64,000 nt of DNA from Bacillus sp. B-jedd (GCF_000821085.1 NZ_CCXR01000001.1:4051001-4115000), one strand, 5' to 3'. Positions 30,064 through 40,129 are shown, counted from the first letter of the stretch. Numbers and translations are program-made. The notes: generated by a model from the letters alone, not told the origin.

Positions 30064-30128
30064 CTGCCTTCCCTCCAGGAGAACGGAGTCGGCCCCCTTC
30101 AATTGATCGGCGGCCAACCGCGGTTTTT

Positions 30129-30977
30129 CTAGTATTCATAAAAGCCGCGGCCTGTTTTTTTGCCAAGCCAGCCGGCTTTCACATATTTGCGGAGCAGCGG
30201 GCAGGGGCGGTATTTGCTGTCGCCGAAGCCTTCGTAAAGGGTTTCCATAATGTAGAGGCATGTATCAAGCCCGATAAAATCGGCCAGCGTCAGCGGCCCC
30301 ATTGGATGGTTCATGCCAAGCTTCATCACATCATCAATCGCTTCCTTCGTCGCGACTCCTTCGTAAAGTGTGTAAATGGCCTCGTTGATCATCGGCATGA
30401 GAATCCGATTGGCCACGAATCCAGGGAAATCATTGACTTCGACTGGAACCTTGCTCAGTACCTTGGTCATGCTTTCAATTTCCTGATAAACCTCGTCTGC
30501 TGTAGCGAGACCCCGGATGATTTCGACGAGCTTCATGACCGGTACAGGATTCATGAAGTGCATGCCGATCACTTTTTCCGGCCGCTTTGTCGCCGCGGCG
30601 ATTTCCGTGATTGGCAGCGAAGACGTATTGGTCGCGAGAATCGCATGTGCCGGCGCGATTTCATCGAGTTTCCTAAAGATGTCTGTTTTCACTTCCATGT
30701 TTTCAACCGCGGCCTCGATGACGAGGTCTACAGAGGCTGCGTCTTCCAATGAGGTCGAAGCCGTGATCCGACCCAAGGTTTCGTCTTTTGCTCCTGCTTC
30801 AAGGCGGCCTTTTTCAACTAAGCGGCTAAGGTTCTTTTTGATTCCTGTCAGGCCCCGTTCAATATAATCGTTCTTCAAGTCATTCAGGATTACGGTGTAG
30901 CCTGCCTGTGCGCATACTTGCGCGATACCGGAACCCATCTGCCCCGCGCCGATGACCATTAATTTTTTGATTGCCAT
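30129..30977 (-). CDS. 3-hydroxyacyl-CoA (3-hydroxybutyryl-CoA) dehydrogenase
   Basis: 282 residues, full length. It oxidises 3-hydroxyacyl-CoA to 3-ketoacyl-CoA with NAD(P). The Rossmann motif is VIGAGQMGSGIAQVCAQAG, catalytic residues lie in NTSSLPI and HFMNPVPVMKLVEIIRG (catalytic His), and the C-terminal domain has VNDFPGFVANRILMPMINEA. It matches MmgB/Hbd-type enzymes. A GGAGGG site precedes the ATG. It is downstream of the thiolase gene in the same direction. Confidence 0.95.
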   Translation of the reverse strand: MAIKKLMVIGAGQMGSGIAQVCAQAGYTVILNDLKNDYIERGLTGIKKNLSRLVEKGRLEAGAKDETLGRITASTSLEDAASVDLVIEAAVENMEVKTDIFRKLDEIAPAHAILATNTSSLPITEIAAATKRPEKVIGMHFMNPVPVMKLVEIIRGLATADEVYQEIESMTKVLSKVPVEVNDFPGFVANRILMPMINEAIYTLYEGVATKEAIDDVMKLGMNHPMGPLTLADFIGLDTCLYIMETLYEGFGDSKYRPCPLLRKYVKAGWLGKKTGRGFYEY

Positions 30978-31076
30978 TCTATTCCCTCCAAAAGCCGGGC
31001 GGAACCGGGCAAAACCGGAATCCGCCTCTGAGTCTTGTACTCTATTAAATTGCCTGTTTCAAAGACGCCCGCAAAC

Positions 31077-32264
31077 TTATCGTTTCGGAACCTCGATCAT
31101 GACTGCGTCTCCCTGTCCGCCGCCGCTGCAGATGGCCGCGATGCCGATTCCACCGCCGCGCCTTTTCAATTCGTGCATGAGTGTGACGATGATTCTCGCG
31201 CCGCTCGCGCCGATTGGGTGTCCGAGGGCGACCGCGCCGCCATTGACGTTGACTTTTTCAGGATCAAGTCCGGCGATCTTATTGCTTGCTAGCGCAACTG
31301 CCGAAAAGGCTTCGTTAATTTCAAATAAATCGATTTCCTCTAAGGAACGGCCTGTTTTTTGCAAAAGAGCATTAATGACAAGTCCTGGCGTCTGCGGGAA
31401 GTCTTTCGCTTCAACCGCGATGGACGTATGGCCAAGAATGACCGCGCCGATTTCACGGCCTTCCGAGTCAGCCCGCTCCTCGCTCATCAGCACAAGGGCA
31501 GCCGCGCCGTCGTTTATTCCCGGGGCGTTTCCGGCTGTGATTGTGCCGTCCTTATCAAAAACCGACTTTAGGGCGCCCAGTTTTTCGATGCTTGTATCTT
31601 TCCGCGGTGATTCATCATGTTCGACGACAATTGGATCGCCTTTCCGCTGGGGAACGGTAACAGGGACGATTTCTTCGGCAAATCGGCCGCTTTCCATCGC
31701 TTCAGTTGCGAGTTTTTGGCTCCTCAGCGCCCAAAGGTCCTGCTCTTCCCTTGTAATCCCCAGTTCTTCTGCTGTCGCATTTCCGTAAGAACCCATATGG
31801 ACACCGGTAAAGCTACAGCTTAAGCCGTCCGTCGTCAGCAAATCCTTCATTTGCGCATCGCCCATCCTCAGTCCCCAGCGTGCTTTCGGTATGATGTAAG
31901 GCGTGTTGCTCATCGACTCCATTCCGCCTGCCACAATGACTTCCTCATCGCCTGCGCGGATGATTTGATCGCCGACTGTGACGGCCCTCATCCCGGATGC
32001 GCATACCTTGTTGATTGTTTCTGTCCGCACTTCCCAAGGAAGGCCCGCATGGCGCGCCGCCTGTCTGGAAGGAAGCTGCCCCTGGCCGCCCTGGAGGACT
32101 GAACCGAGAATGACTTCACCTACTTCTTCAGGATTGACGCTTGCCCGGACAAGTGCTTCCTTCACTGCGATTCCGCCCAATTCAGATGCCGACAAACTGG
32201 CCAGCCCGCCGCCGAATTTGCCAATCGGCGTCCTGACCCCGCTCAAAATAACCGTCCTTGCCAT
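31077..32264 (-). CDS. Acetyl-CoA C-acetyltransferase (thiolase)
   Basis: 395 residues. It cleaves 3-ketoacyl-CoA to acetyl-CoA, or condenses two acetyl-CoA. The acyl-carrying cysteine lies in NKVCASGMRAV, the catalytic histidine in ALGHPIGASGAR and the second cysteine in AICSGGGQGDA. It is first in the block after fadF. The upstream gap holds a palindromic operator (32311), a cre-like site (32347) and a terminator of fadF, so it probably has its own promoter, repressed by the TetR protein and by CcpA. Confidence 0.95.
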   Translation of the reverse strand: MARTVILSGVRTPIGKFGGGLASLSASELGGIAVKEALVRASVNPEEVGEVILGSVLQGGQGQLPSRQAARHAGLPWEVRTETINKVCASGMRAVTVGDQIIRAGDEEVIVAGGMESMSNTPYIIPKARWGLRMGDAQMKDLLTTDGLSCSFTGVHMGSYGNATAEELGITREEQDLWALRSQKLATEAMESGRFAEEIVPVTVPQRKGDPIVVEHDESPRKDTSIEKLGALKSVFDKDGTITAGNAPGINDGAAALVLMSEERADSEGREIGAVILGHTSIAVEAKDFPQTPGLVINALLQKTGRSLEEIDLFEINEAFSAVALASNKIAGLDPEKVNVNGGAVALGHPIGASGARIIVTLMHELKRRGGGIGIAAICSGGGQGDAVMIEVPKR

Positions 32265-32310
32265 TTACCTCAGCCCCTTTTGAAATAATGAATGTGCTAC
32301 CTATCCCTCT

Positions 32311-32328
32311 TGACTGAACGCTCGCTCG
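32311..32328 (+). promoter_or_regulatory. TetR-type operator upstream of the thiolase gene
   Basis: TGACTGAACGCTCGCTCG matches the complement of the site at 34723-34740 in 14 of 18 positions and fits TGANTGA-N4-TCANTCA, the shape of Bacillus FadR boxes. It lies about 47 bp upstream of the thiolase start codon. Confidence 0.6.
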
Positions 32329-32346
32329 ATTTGCGCTTAAAAAATA

Positions 32347-32360
32347 TGTAAGCGTTTTCT
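32347..32360 (+). promoter_or_regulatory. cre-like site (CcpA) upstream of the thiolase gene
   Basis: TGTAAGCGTTTTCT agrees with the cre consensus TGWAANCGNTNWCA at all but the last position. It lies between the fadF terminator and the TetR-type operator. Carbon catabolite repression of beta-oxidation genes is known in B. subtilis. Confidence 0.6.
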
Positions 32361-32381
32361 ATATGTTTTTAATTTTACCGC

Positions 32382-32456
32382 AAAAAAAGCAGGAACTGAA
32401 ATATTTAGACACAAGATTCTTAATTTTACATGAATTTTGCGCTGGCCAGTTCCTGC
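32382..32456 (-). terminator. Terminator of fadF
   Basis: Ten-base stem GCAGGAACTG/CAGTTCCTGC with a long (~48 nt) AT-rich loop and minus-strand TTTTTTTGCGG. The loop is unusually large, so folding may be slow. Confidence 0.65.
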
Positions 32457-32508
32457 CCTTTCCACGTTTAATTTTCTATTCGTATTCCATCCAGACCCCT
32501 TAAACTCT

Positions 32509-34620
32509 TTACGATACGAGTGTTTCGGGTTTTCCGATTACAGAGCGTTCGAGTAGTTCAGCGACGTCGTATGTGCCGACGTTTTCTTCGACTTCCTTCG
32601 CCTTGGTACCGTCGGACAGCATCGTCAGACAGTATGGGCAGCCGGAAGAAATTACCGATGGATTGACTGCCAGCGCTTGTTCAGTGCGGGCAACGTTGAT
32701 TCGGTGGCCTGTTTCTTCTTCCATCCACATCAAGCCTCCGCCAGCGCCGCAGCACATGCCGTTCTCACGGTTGCGGTCCATTTCGACCAGCTTGACGCCA
32801 GGAATCGACCTCAGGATTTCCCTCGGCGCGTCGTATACATCGTTGTAGCGTCCCAGGTAACAGGAGTCATGGAATGTAATTGTCTCGTTTACTTCGTGGA
32901 GCGGAACGAGCCTTCCATCCCTTACTAGCTCATACAGAAGCTCCGTATGGTGGATGACCTCGGCCTCAAGTCCGAAATCCGGATACTCATTTTTGAAAAT
33001 ATTGTAGGCATGCGGGTCGATCGTGACGATTCTCTTCACTTCATTTTTCTCGAATTCCTCGATATTCTTCACAGCCAGCTCCTGGAATAAAAACTCGTTC
33101 CCGAGGCGGCGCGGCGTATCGCCGGAGTTCTTTTCCTTATTACCGAGGATGGCGAATTTGACACCGGCTTCATTGAGCAATTTTGCAAAAGAAAGAGCGA
33201 TTTTCTGGCTTCGGTTGTCATAAGAGCCCATCGAGCCGACCCAGAAAAGGTACTCGAATTCCTCGCCGGCTTTTTTCAATTCCTTCACTGTTGGAACATG
33301 GACGTCCTCGCGGGCTTCGCGCCAGTCCTCACGCTCTTTACGGTTCAGCCCCCACGGGTTGCCCTGGCGTTCGATATTAGTCATCGCGCGCTGGGCGTCC
33401 GGGTCCATTTTTCCTTCTGTCAAAACAAGGTACCGGCGCAGGTCGATGATTTTATCGACATGCTCGTTCATGACCGGGCATTGGTCTTCACAGTTACGGC
33501 ATGTTGTACAGGCCCAAAGCTCTTCCTCGGTGATGACATCGCCAATCAGGCTTGGATTATAGGCCGAGGCTGCGGCCGCTTCATCTGCGGCTGCCCCCTG
33601 CACCGCCAGCGCCAGCTGGTTTCCTTTTGTATTGGCAAACGCGAACGTCGGAACCCATGGCTGCTTTTGCGTGACAGCGGCCCCGTAGTTCGTCAGGTGG
33701 TCACGGAGCTTTAAAATGATATCCATCGGCGAAAGCATTTTCCCCGTGCCGGTCGCCGGGCACATATTCGTACAGCGCCCGCATTCCACACAGGCGTAAA
33801 AGTCGATCATTTGCAGCTGATTGAAGTCTTCAATTTTGCCCACACCAAAGCTCTCGGCGGTTTCGTCTTCAAAATCGATTGGCTTGAGCTTGCCGACAGG
33901 ACCGGTCCGGCTGAAATACGTATTGACCGGTCCGGCAATCAGGTGGGCGTGCTTCGACTGCGGCACGTACACGAGGAACGCGAGCAGCAGGAGAAGATGG
34001 ATCCACCAGGAGATATAGAACAGCGTGACAGCGGCGGTTTTGCCAAGCCAGCCAAAGCCTGCGGCAATGGTGGAAGCAACCGGCTCGGACCAGGTGCCTT
34101 CAGCGCCGTGCCAGATGATGCCCATCGCATTTCCGAAAAGGACAGACAGCATCAGGCCGCCGATGAAAATCAGGACGAGCCCCGCTTTAAAGTTTTGCTT
34201 AAGGCGGACAAGCTTTTCCACGTATCTCCGATAAAATGCCCAGACAACCGCAACGAGAATCATCAGGGTCACAAGTTCCTGGAAGAATGTAAAGCCTCTG
34301 TACAGCGGGCCAAGCGGCAGGTGCGAGCCTGGCTTGATCCCTTTCCAGATAAAATCAATCGCCCCGAACTGGACGAGGATGAAGCCATAAAAAAACATCA
34401 CATGGATGATGCCACTTTTCTTATCTTTCAGCAATTTCTTTTGCCCGAACACATTCGTCATGATATTCTGCCAGCGTTCCTTGGCCGCCGCGTCAAACTC
34501 CGCTTTCTTTCCGAGCTTGATGTAGCCGATCCTTGTCTTGATGACATAAACGAACAGGCTGACTGCGTAAGCGGTTACAAAAAGGAACGCAATAAAATTA
34601 ACCCATAAAAGTCCGTCCAC
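32509..34620 (-). CDS. fadF: Membrane Fe-S electron-transfer reductase FadF (YwjF)
   Basis: 703 residues from GTG 34620 (GGGGAG site). The N-terminal third has about five or six membrane helices of the NarI-like heme/quinone type. Two [4Fe-4S] motifs follow, CVECGRCTNMCP and CTTCRNCEDQCPV. Two cysteine-rich CCG domains, as in heterodisulfide reductase HdrB/D and GlpC, come last, ending with HDSCYLGRYNDVYD and MCCGAGGGLMW. It is thought to pass electrons from ETF, reduced by acyl-CoA dehydrogenases, to menaquinone. Its promoter is overlaid by the operator at 34723. Confidence 0.93.
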   Translation of the reverse strand: MDGLLWVNFIAFLFVTAYAVSLFVYVIKTRIGYIKLGKKAEFDAAAKERWQNIMTNVFGQKKLLKDKKSGIIHVMFFYGFILVQFGAIDFIWKGIKPGSHLPLGPLYRGFTFFQELVTLMILVAVVWAFYRRYVEKLVRLKQNFKAGLVLIFIGGLMLSVLFGNAMGIIWHGAEGTWSEPVASTIAAGFGWLGKTAAVTLFYISWWIHLLLLLAFLVYVPQSKHAHLIAGPVNTYFSRTGPVGKLKPIDFEDETAESFGVGKIEDFNQLQMIDFYACVECGRCTNMCPATGTGKMLSPMDIILKLRDHLTNYGAAVTQKQPWVPTFAFANTKGNQLALAVQGAAADEAAAASAYNPSLIGDVITEEELWACTTCRNCEDQCPVMNEHVDKIIDLRRYLVLTEGKMDPDAQRAMTNIERQGNPWGLNRKEREDWREAREDVHVPTVKELKKAGEEFEYLFWVGSMGSYDNRSQKIALSFAKLLNEAGVKFAILGNKEKNSGDTPRRLGNEFLFQELAVKNIEEFEKNEVKRIVTIDPHAYNIFKNEYPDFGLEAEVIHHTELLYELVRDGRLVPLHEVNETITFHDSCYLGRYNDVYDAPREILRSIPGVKLVEMDRNRENGMCCGAGGGLMWMEEETGHRINVARTEQALAVNPSVISSGCPYCLTMLSDGTKAKEVEENVGTYDVAELLERSVIGKPETLVS

Positions 34621-34713
34621 TCGAAACTCCCCTTCCCTTTTTTGTCCTTTACCCTTTAGCCTATTAGAAGAAAATTTGAAACCTAATTAATTTTCTGAAC
34701 TATGTATACTTTT

Positions 34714-34741
34714 ATTATATGATGAATGAGCATTCAGTCAA
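34714..34741 (-). promoter_or_regulatory. fadF promoter with TetR-type operator in the spacer
   Basis: Minus strand TTGACT (34741-34736), 16 nt, TATAAT (34719-34714). The 18-bp site at 34723-34740 (TGAATGAGCATTCAGTCA on the plus strand) is a FadR-box-like dyad TGAATGA-N4-TCAGTCA. It covers the spacer and -35, the classical place for a repressor. Confidence 0.75.
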
Positions 34742-34823
34742 CCATTTTGTATACCCTTTCAACTCATACTACAGCTCTGTTCTGCAAAAGCTATCAGGTA
34801 TAGCGTTGGAGGAGGGTTTCCGC

Positions 34824-36023
34824 ATGTTTGTTTTTATTTTTGCCGGATGTGTGCTTTTATTGATTGCCTGGCTTGCGGCAGACCTCCATTTTGGCAGGAA
34901 GCAGCGGCTCGAAAAGGCCGGATATGACCGGATGCCGATGCGCAAGGGAGCCATCCAGATGTTCACGAGGGGCAGCGAGTTGTTCAAGGATTATTTTGCC
35001 GAGCTAAGGCGTGCCGAACGCCATATTCATGTTTTATTCTATATCGTGAAGGAAGACGCCCTTAATCAAGAGTTTTTTGGCATTCTTCGGGAAAAAGCAC
35101 AGGCGGGTGTCGAAGTCAGGCTGCTCGTTGACTGGATTGGCAGCATGGCTTTAACAAAAGAGACCGCCGCTTCCCTTAGGCAGGCTGGCATTCATCTCGC
35201 TTTCTCTCACAAGATAAAGCTTCCTTTCCCCTTTTACAGTTCCCAGGCAAGGAACCACCGCAAGATTACTGTCCTTGATGGGGTCATCGGCTATCTTGGC
35301 GGCTATAATGTCGGTAATGAATATATTGGCGGAAACCCCAAGCTCTCTCCATGGCGGGATTACCATCTGAAAATCACAGGCGAATCCGTCCAGGATTTGC
35401 AGCAGATCTTCCTGACGGATTGGAAAGAGGCGTTCAGCGAAGATTTGCGCCAGCTCCCCTGCTATTTTTGCAAAAGTGAATCCGGCAGTGCTGAGCATAT
35501 GCTCCTGCCCACTTCCGGCTTCATGCTTGAAGAAATCTGCCTCGAGCTTCTAAAAAACGCGAAGCAGAAAGTATTCATCGGCTCTCCTTATTTCATTCCG
35601 AGCCGAAAACTGTTCGCCGAATTGATTGCCTGCCTCGAACGCGGCGTCGAGCTTACGATTCTCGTTCCCGGCATCGCCGACCATCCGCTTGTCAAGGAGG
35701 CTTCCTACCGGTATTTACGGGTGCTTATCAAAAATGGTGCAAGGGTATACCAATATATGTATGGTTTTTACCATGCAAAAACTATTCTGATTGATGACAC
35801 CGTCTGCGACATCGGCTCCGCCAATTTTGACAAGAGGAGCCTGTTTCTAAACAGCGAAATCAATTGCTTTATTTTTGGCAAAAAAGAAATCGCTCAAGCC
35901 GCCGCCATCATTGAACACGACATAAACGCATCACGAGAATTAACGCTAGCAGAGCTCGAAAGACCCGATCCAGCCCGCACCGCCAAAGAAATCGCCGCGC
36001 GGGCCGTCTCGTTGTTTTTATAA
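34824..36023 (+). CDS. clsB: Cardiolipin synthase / phospholipase D family (YwjE type)
   Basis: 399 residues from ATG 34824, which follows TTGGAGGAGGG; the open frame to 34719 lies over the fadF operator and has no such site. One N-terminal membrane helix (MFVFIFAGCVLLLIAWLAA). Two HKD motifs are intact: HRKITVLDGVIGYLGGYN and HAKTILIDDTVCDIGSANFDKRS. It condenses phosphatidylglycerol to cardiolipin at the membrane. It is divergent from fadF and upstream of uvsE, as in B. subtilis. Confidence 0.93.
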   Translation: MFVFIFAGCVLLLIAWLAADLHFGRKQRLEKAGYDRMPMRKGAIQMFTRGSELFKDYFAELRRAERHIHVLFYIVKEDALNQEFFGILREKAQAGVEVRLLVDWIGSMALTKETAASLRQAGIHLAFSHKIKLPFPFYSSQARNHRKITVLDGVIGYLGGYNVGNEYIGGNPKLSPWRDYHLKITGESVQDLQQIFLTDWKEAFSEDLRQLPCYFCKSESGSAEHMLLPTSGFMLEEICLELLKNAKQKVFIGSPYFIPSRKLFAELIACLERGVELTILVPGIADHPLVKEASYRYLRVLIKNGARVYQYMYGFYHAKTILIDDTVCDIGSANFDKRSLFLNSEINCFIFGKKEIAQAAAIIEHDINASRELTLAELERPDPARTAKEIAARAVSLFL

Positions 36024-36125
36024 AGGAGGGAATGGTCCCAGCGCTTTATTCTATTACCCGACAGAAGCAGCGGAACCGTTCCCTGCCTAACTTTTTGTTC
36101 ATTTTTTCACCGAGGGGGTGATGTT

Positions 36126-37082
36126 TTGAAAATTCGGTTTGGGTATGTGTCCACTGCTCTTTCTCTCTGGGAGGCCTCGCCTTCGCGGACAATGACATTT
36201 GCGCGCTATAAACTGCTCGGGGAGGAGGAACGGCGGGGGAAGCTGCTGGCTTTGACGGCGGAAAATCTTACGAACACGCTGCGAATGCTTTATTACAATA
36301 TTGCCCATGGGATTGAGGTATACCGGATGTCAAGCTCGATTGTGCCGCTTGCCACGCATCCTGAAGCAGGATGGGACTTTGCCTCGCCGCTTCGGGAGCA
36401 GTGGCATGAAATCGGCAGCCTCGTGAAAAAATACCGGCTCCGGGTCAGCTTCCACCCGAACCAGTTCACGCTTTTCACGTCCCCCAAAGAGGAGATTACC
36501 GTGAATGCCGTCCGGGATATGGAGTACCATTACAATATGCTCGAGTGTATGGGGCTAGAGGATTGGGGAACACTCAATATCCATGTGGGCGGTGCGTATG
36601 GGGATAAAGAGTCGGCGCTTGTCCGGTTTCATGAGAACATTAAACAGCTGCCGCTGGCGGTAAAAGCGCGGATGACACTTGAGAACGACGATAAAACGTA
36701 CACGACAGAAGAAACGCTTGCCGTTTGTTTGCGGCAGGGCATACCGCTTGCTTTCGATTACCACCATCATATGGCGAATCCATCAGAGCGGCCGCTGGAG
36801 GAACTTCTGCCTGAGGTGTTTTCGACTTGGTCGGAGATTGGACATGTGCCTAAAATCCATGTTTCCTCGCCAAAGTCCGAAAAGGCATACCGCTCACACG
36901 CGGATTATTTGGATCTGGATTTTTTAATGCCTCTGTTGCAGGTGTTGAGGGAAATCGGGCAGGACGTGGATTTCATGATTGAGGCAAAAGCGAAGGATCT
37001 GGCTTTGCTGAAGCTAGTTCCGGAGGTGGCGGCGATCCGCGGGGTGAAACGGATTGGCGGGGCAGCGGTTGAGTGGAAGTAG
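36126..37082 (+). CDS. uvsE: UV damage endonuclease UvsE (YwjD)
   Basis: 318 residues from TTG 36126, with GAGGGGGTGATG upstream. A TIM-barrel enzyme that nicks 5' of UV photoproducts. It shows [11 protein letters not shown], the conserved [29 protein letters not shown], the metal-binding [36 protein letters not shown] and AFDYHHH. By family it is sporulation-expressed in Bacillus and protects spores from UV. Full length. A repeat array follows the stop codon. Confidence 0.94.
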   Translation: MKIRFGYVSTALSLWEASPSRTMTFARYKLLGEEERRGKLLALTAENLTNTLRMLYYNIAHGIEVYRMSSSIVPLATHPEAGWDFASPLREQWHEIGSLVKKYRLRVSFHPNQFTLFTSPKEEITVNAVRDMEYHYNMLECMGLEDWGTLNIHVGGAYGDKESALVRFHENIKQLPLAVKARMTLENDDKTYTTEETLAVCLRQGIPLAFDYHHHMANPSERPLEELLPEVFSTWSEIGHVPKIHVSSPKSEKAYRSHADYLDLDFLMPLLQVLREIGQDVDFMIEAKAKDLALLKLVPEVAAIRGVKRIGGAAVEWK

Positions 37083-37108
37083 TTTGGCTGAATGGAAACG
37101 AGTTTAGA

Positions 37109-37404
37109 TTTTAGAGCCCGAAGGACCAGCTGACCTGGGCTGTTCGGGCTCTATGTCTTCCTTTAGAGCCTGAAGGACCGGCTGACCTGAGCTGTTCGGG
37201 CTCTAAGTCTTCCTTTAGAGCCCGAAGGACCAGCTGACCTGGGCTGTTCGGGCTCTATGTCTTCTTTTAGAGCCCGAAGGACCGGCTGACCTGAGCTGTT
37301 CGGGCTCTATCTCTTCCTTTAGTGCCCGAAGGACCGGCTGACCTGAGCTGTTCGGGCTCTATCTCTTCCTTTAGTGCCCGAAGGTCTGACTGTCTGGCAC
37401 TTAG
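37109..37404. repeat. 52-bp-phased inverted-repeat array 4 (TAGAGCCCGAA/TTCGGGCTCTA)
   Basis: TTAGAGCC/TTAGTGCC starts at 37111, 37163, 37215, 37267, 37319 and 37371, exactly 52 bp apart. Arms TAGAGCCCGAA and TTCGGGCTCTA are perfect complements in most units and meet across a ~10-bp spacer (TGTCTTCCTT). The last two left arms change to TTAGTGCCCGAA, which is the arm of array 3, so the two families are related or exchanging. It occupies the convergent gap between uvsE and sspH. No credible gene is present. Confidence 0.92.
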
Positions 37405-37438
37405 TCAACCAACAACAAGATACATTCAGTACATCTCT

Positions 37439-37630
37439 TTACCTCAGCGTCTCTTCCTCTATCAAATTCATGACCGGAACGGTCTGCTCCTGTTCGGGGT
37501 TTTCACGCCAGAAAATCCGGGCTGTTTTTTCGCGTTCGTCAACATTCTGGATCATCACCCGGCTGCCTTCGTACGTTACTACAATATTGTCTGCGGATTC
37601 GAGGATTTCTTTTGCGCGGCCTATATTCAT
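37439..37630 (-). CDS. sspH: Small acid-soluble spore protein, H type
   Basis: 63 residues from ATG 37630 (MNIGRAKEILESADNIVVTYEG), preceded by AAGGAG. It matches the short SspH family pattern: MN-x-x-RAKEI, a central V-x-Y-x-G, then ARIFWRENPEQEQTVPVMNL. These are minor, forespore-made proteins found in the spore core; they are unrelated to alpha/beta DNA-binding SASPs. No clear sigma-G promoter was recognised upstream. A GTG three codons earlier is a poorer start. Confidence 0.88.
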   Translation of the reverse strand: MNIGRAKEILESADNIVVTYEGSRVMIQNVDEREKTARIFWRENPEQEQTVPVMNLIEEETLR

Positions 37631-37760
37631 GAGTTCCACTCCTTAAACAGTTGTCCCATATACTATTTGCCTGGTCCCCCTTTTTTATCCAATGACAAAA
37701 AGCGATTTTTATAAACTTCCAGACCTCAGCCATAACCCCTAATTGAACGAAAGGCCATGC

Positions 37761-37793
37761 AAAAGGCCCTCCGAGAACCAAAGTCGGAGGGCC
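37761..37793 (-). terminator. Terminator of argS
   Basis: Perfect ten-base stem GGCCCTCCGA/TCGGAGGGCC with a 9-nt loop and minus-strand TTTTGC. It lies about 100 bp after the argS stop, between argS and sspH. Confidence 0.8.
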
Positions 37794-37894
37794 AAATCTT
37801 GAACTAAATAATTTCCGAAAACACATTAAACTAATGCTGTTTAATTTCCTGCCTTTCTGAAAATAGAATCAGGAATTTTGCAAAATCAAAATCC

Positions 37895-39565
37895 TTACAT
37901 CTTTTCCGGTGCGGAAACACCGATCAGCGACAAGGCGTTCTTCATCGTGATCTGAACAGCCCTTACAAGAGCTAGGCGGGCTTTCGTGCGGTCCGGCTGT
38001 TCCTTATCGACAACCTTTTCGGCGTTGTAGAAGCTGTGGAAAGTGGAAGCAAGGTCAAAAACATAGTTGGCAATCCGATGCGGCGTGCGTTTCACAGCCG
38101 CGTCGCTGACCGCCTGTGGGAATTCGCCGAGCTTCTTCAGCAAGTCGACTTCCTTCTCGGATCCAACAAGACTGAAGTCAGCATCTTTCTCGACCTCAAA
38201 ACCGTGTTCCGCCGCCTGGCGCAGAATGCTCGAAATACGCGCGTGCGCATACTGGGCATAGTAAACCGGGTTGTCATTCGACTGCGACACAGCGAGGTCA
38301 AGGTCGAAATCCATATGCGTATCGGCGCTACGCATCGCGAAGAAGTAGCGGGTCGCGTCTAGTCCGACTTCTTCGACAAGATCACGCATCGTGACGGCCT
38401 TACCGGTACGTTTGCTCATTTTCATTTTCTCGCCGTTTTTGTATAAATGGACAAGCTGGATGATTTCCACTTCCAGCACATCGCGGCCATAGCCGAGCGC
38501 CTCAATTGCCGCCTTCATCCGCGGGATGTAGCCATGGTGGTCAGCGCCCCAGATGTTAATCAATTTTTCAAAACCGCGGTCCAGTTTGTCCTTGTGATAA
38601 GCGAGATCTGGAGTCAGATACGTGTAAGACCCGTCCTGCTTAATTAATACACGGTCCTTATCGTCGCCGAATGGAGTGGAGCGGAGCCAGGTGGCGCCGT
38701 CCTCCTCGTAAATATGGCCATTATCACGGAGCGTCTTCAGTGCTGCGTCAATTTTGCCATTATGATATAGCGAAGTTTCGGAATACCAAACATCGAATTC
38801 AACGCGGAAGTCCTGAAGATCCTTCTTCAGCTTCGCCATCTCAACTTTCAGCCCGTGCTCACGGAAGAAGTTGAAGCGTTCATCCTCCGCCATGTGGACG
38901 AACTTGTCGCCATGCTCCTCAGCCAACTGTTTGCCGATTCCTTTAATGTCCTCGCCATGGTAGCCGTCCTCCGGCATTTCCTTCTCCATGCCGAGCGCCT
39001 GGAAGTAGCGGGCTTCAACGGAACGAGCGAGGTTGTTGATCTGGTTTCCGGCGTCGTTAATATAATATTCGCGCGATACATCAAAGCCGGCTTTTGCCAG
39101 GATGTTGCACAGCGAATCGCCGACTGCAGCGCCGCGTGCATGGCCGAGATGCAGGTCGCCAGTCGGGTTCGCAGACACGAACTCGACCTGGATTTTCTGG
39201 CCGTTCCCCGTATTTGTCTCCCCGTACTTCTCTCCTGCTTCCAGAACGGAAGGAATCAGCCCGGTCAGGTAGCTGTTGTCCATGTAAAAGTTGATGAATC
39301 CAGGTCCGGCCAACTCAATCTTTTCGATGGACGCTTTCGTCCTGTCAAAATTGGCGACAATCGCGTCGGCAATCATGCGCGGCGCTTTTTTTGCGACACG
39401 GGCGAGCTGCATCGCCATATTGGTCGAATAATCACCGTGCACCTTCTCTTTCGGCGTTTCCAGGAATACTTCAGGCAGCTGTTCTTCTGTAGCCAGGCCG
39501 GCCTTCAGGACTGCCGCTTTTATTTCTTCTTTCAGGTTGTGCTGCACCTGCTTCACTAAATTCAT
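37895..39565 (-). CDS. argS: Arginyl-tRNA synthetase
   Basis: 556 residues. A class I synthetase with N-terminal Add-1 domain, the HIGH-type motif in [19 protein letters not shown], the KMSK-type [12 protein letters not shown] and the C-terminal anticodon-binding domain ending in [38 protein letters not shown] precedes the ATG. It overlaps the ywiB stop by 4 bp. No T-box leader was seen. Confidence 0.97.
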   Translation of the reverse strand: MNLVKQVQHNLKEEIKAAVLKAGLATEEQLPEVFLETPKEKVHGDYSTNMAMQLARVAKKAPRMIADAIVANFDRTKASIEKIELAGPGFINFYMDNSYLTGLIPSVLEAGEKYGETNTGNGQKIQVEFVSANPTGDLHLGHARGAAVGDSLCNILAKAGFDVSREYYINDAGNQINNLARSVEARYFQALGMEKEMPEDGYHGEDIKGIGKQLAEEHGDKFVHMAEDERFNFFREHGLKVEMAKLKKDLQDFRVEFDVWYSETSLYHNGKIDAALKTLRDNGHIYEEDGATWLRSTPFGDDKDRVLIKQDGSYTYLTPDLAYHKDKLDRGFEKLINIWGADHHGYIPRMKAAIEALGYGRDVLEVEIIQLVHLYKNGEKMKMSKRTGKAVTMRDLVEEVGLDATRYFFAMRSADTHMDFDLDLAVSQSNDNPVYYAQYAHARISSILRQAAEHGFEVEKDADFSLVGSEKEVDLLKKLGEFPQAVSDAAVKRTPHRIANYVFDLASTFHSFYNAEKVVDKEQPDRTKARLALVRAVQITMKNALSLIGVSAPEKM

Positions 39566-39990
39566 TCCATTTCCTCCTCAAACGTGATTGACAAACTATA
39601 TGTACCGGCGGGCTCGCCCGCGATGTGCAAATCATATTTCAGCCTGAATATGCCGCCTCGGCCGTTTTCCCTGATGGCCTGGGCAAGCCTGGCGGTGACG
39701 GCTTTCACTGGCAGGGTTCCATACGCGGTATTGTAGCTGCCGCGCGTTTCTTCACTCAGCTTGAACGGCAGCCTCATTTTGACTGCCCCGCTTCTCAGGA
39801 GCAACGCTTCACCGCTGTCCATTTTCAAAATGGTTCTGATGACCCCTTCTTCCGCCTTTTCCTCATATTGAAGATAGACGGCACTGCCTTTTTTGTAAAA
39901 AAAACCGCTAGACCCGGTGATGAATTCTTCCTTCATGCCGGACTGGATGATCGATGTATTGATGTTGACATTGACTGGCTTCGGGTCCAT
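39562..39990 (-). CDS. ywiB: DUF1934 protein YwiB
   Basis: 142 residues from ATG 39990 (AAAGGAG at good spacing; GTG 39999 directly abuts that site). A lipocalin-like beta-barrel family conserved next to argS in Bacillus: [30 protein letters not shown] and [28 protein letters not shown]. The function is unknown. Stop and argS start overlap (ATGA), so translation of the two is coupled. Confidence 0.88.
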   Translation of the reverse strand: MDPKPVNVNINTSIIQSGMKEEFITGSSGFFYKKGSAVYLQYEEKAEEGVIRTILKMDSGEALLLRSGAVKMRLPFKLSEETRGSYNTAYGTLPVKAVTARLAQAIRENGRGGIFRLKYDLHIAGEPAGTYSLSITFEEEME

Positions 39991-40129
39991 CCGGTCCACT
40001 CCTTTTCAGCCTGGCAAAATAACTTTTTTCCATAACCCTTTATAAGTATGAAATTATATCATGAAAACTAAACTTGCTCTACCCCGTCAGAAGTCTATCA
40101 CTTAATTATATCTTTTGACGCCCAACAAT

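Noticed and set aside
34719..34823. Upstream start for the cardiolipin synthase (34719)
   Set aside because: It would place coding sequence over the fadF operator and promoter and has no ribosome-binding site, whereas 34824 follows GGAGGAGGG.
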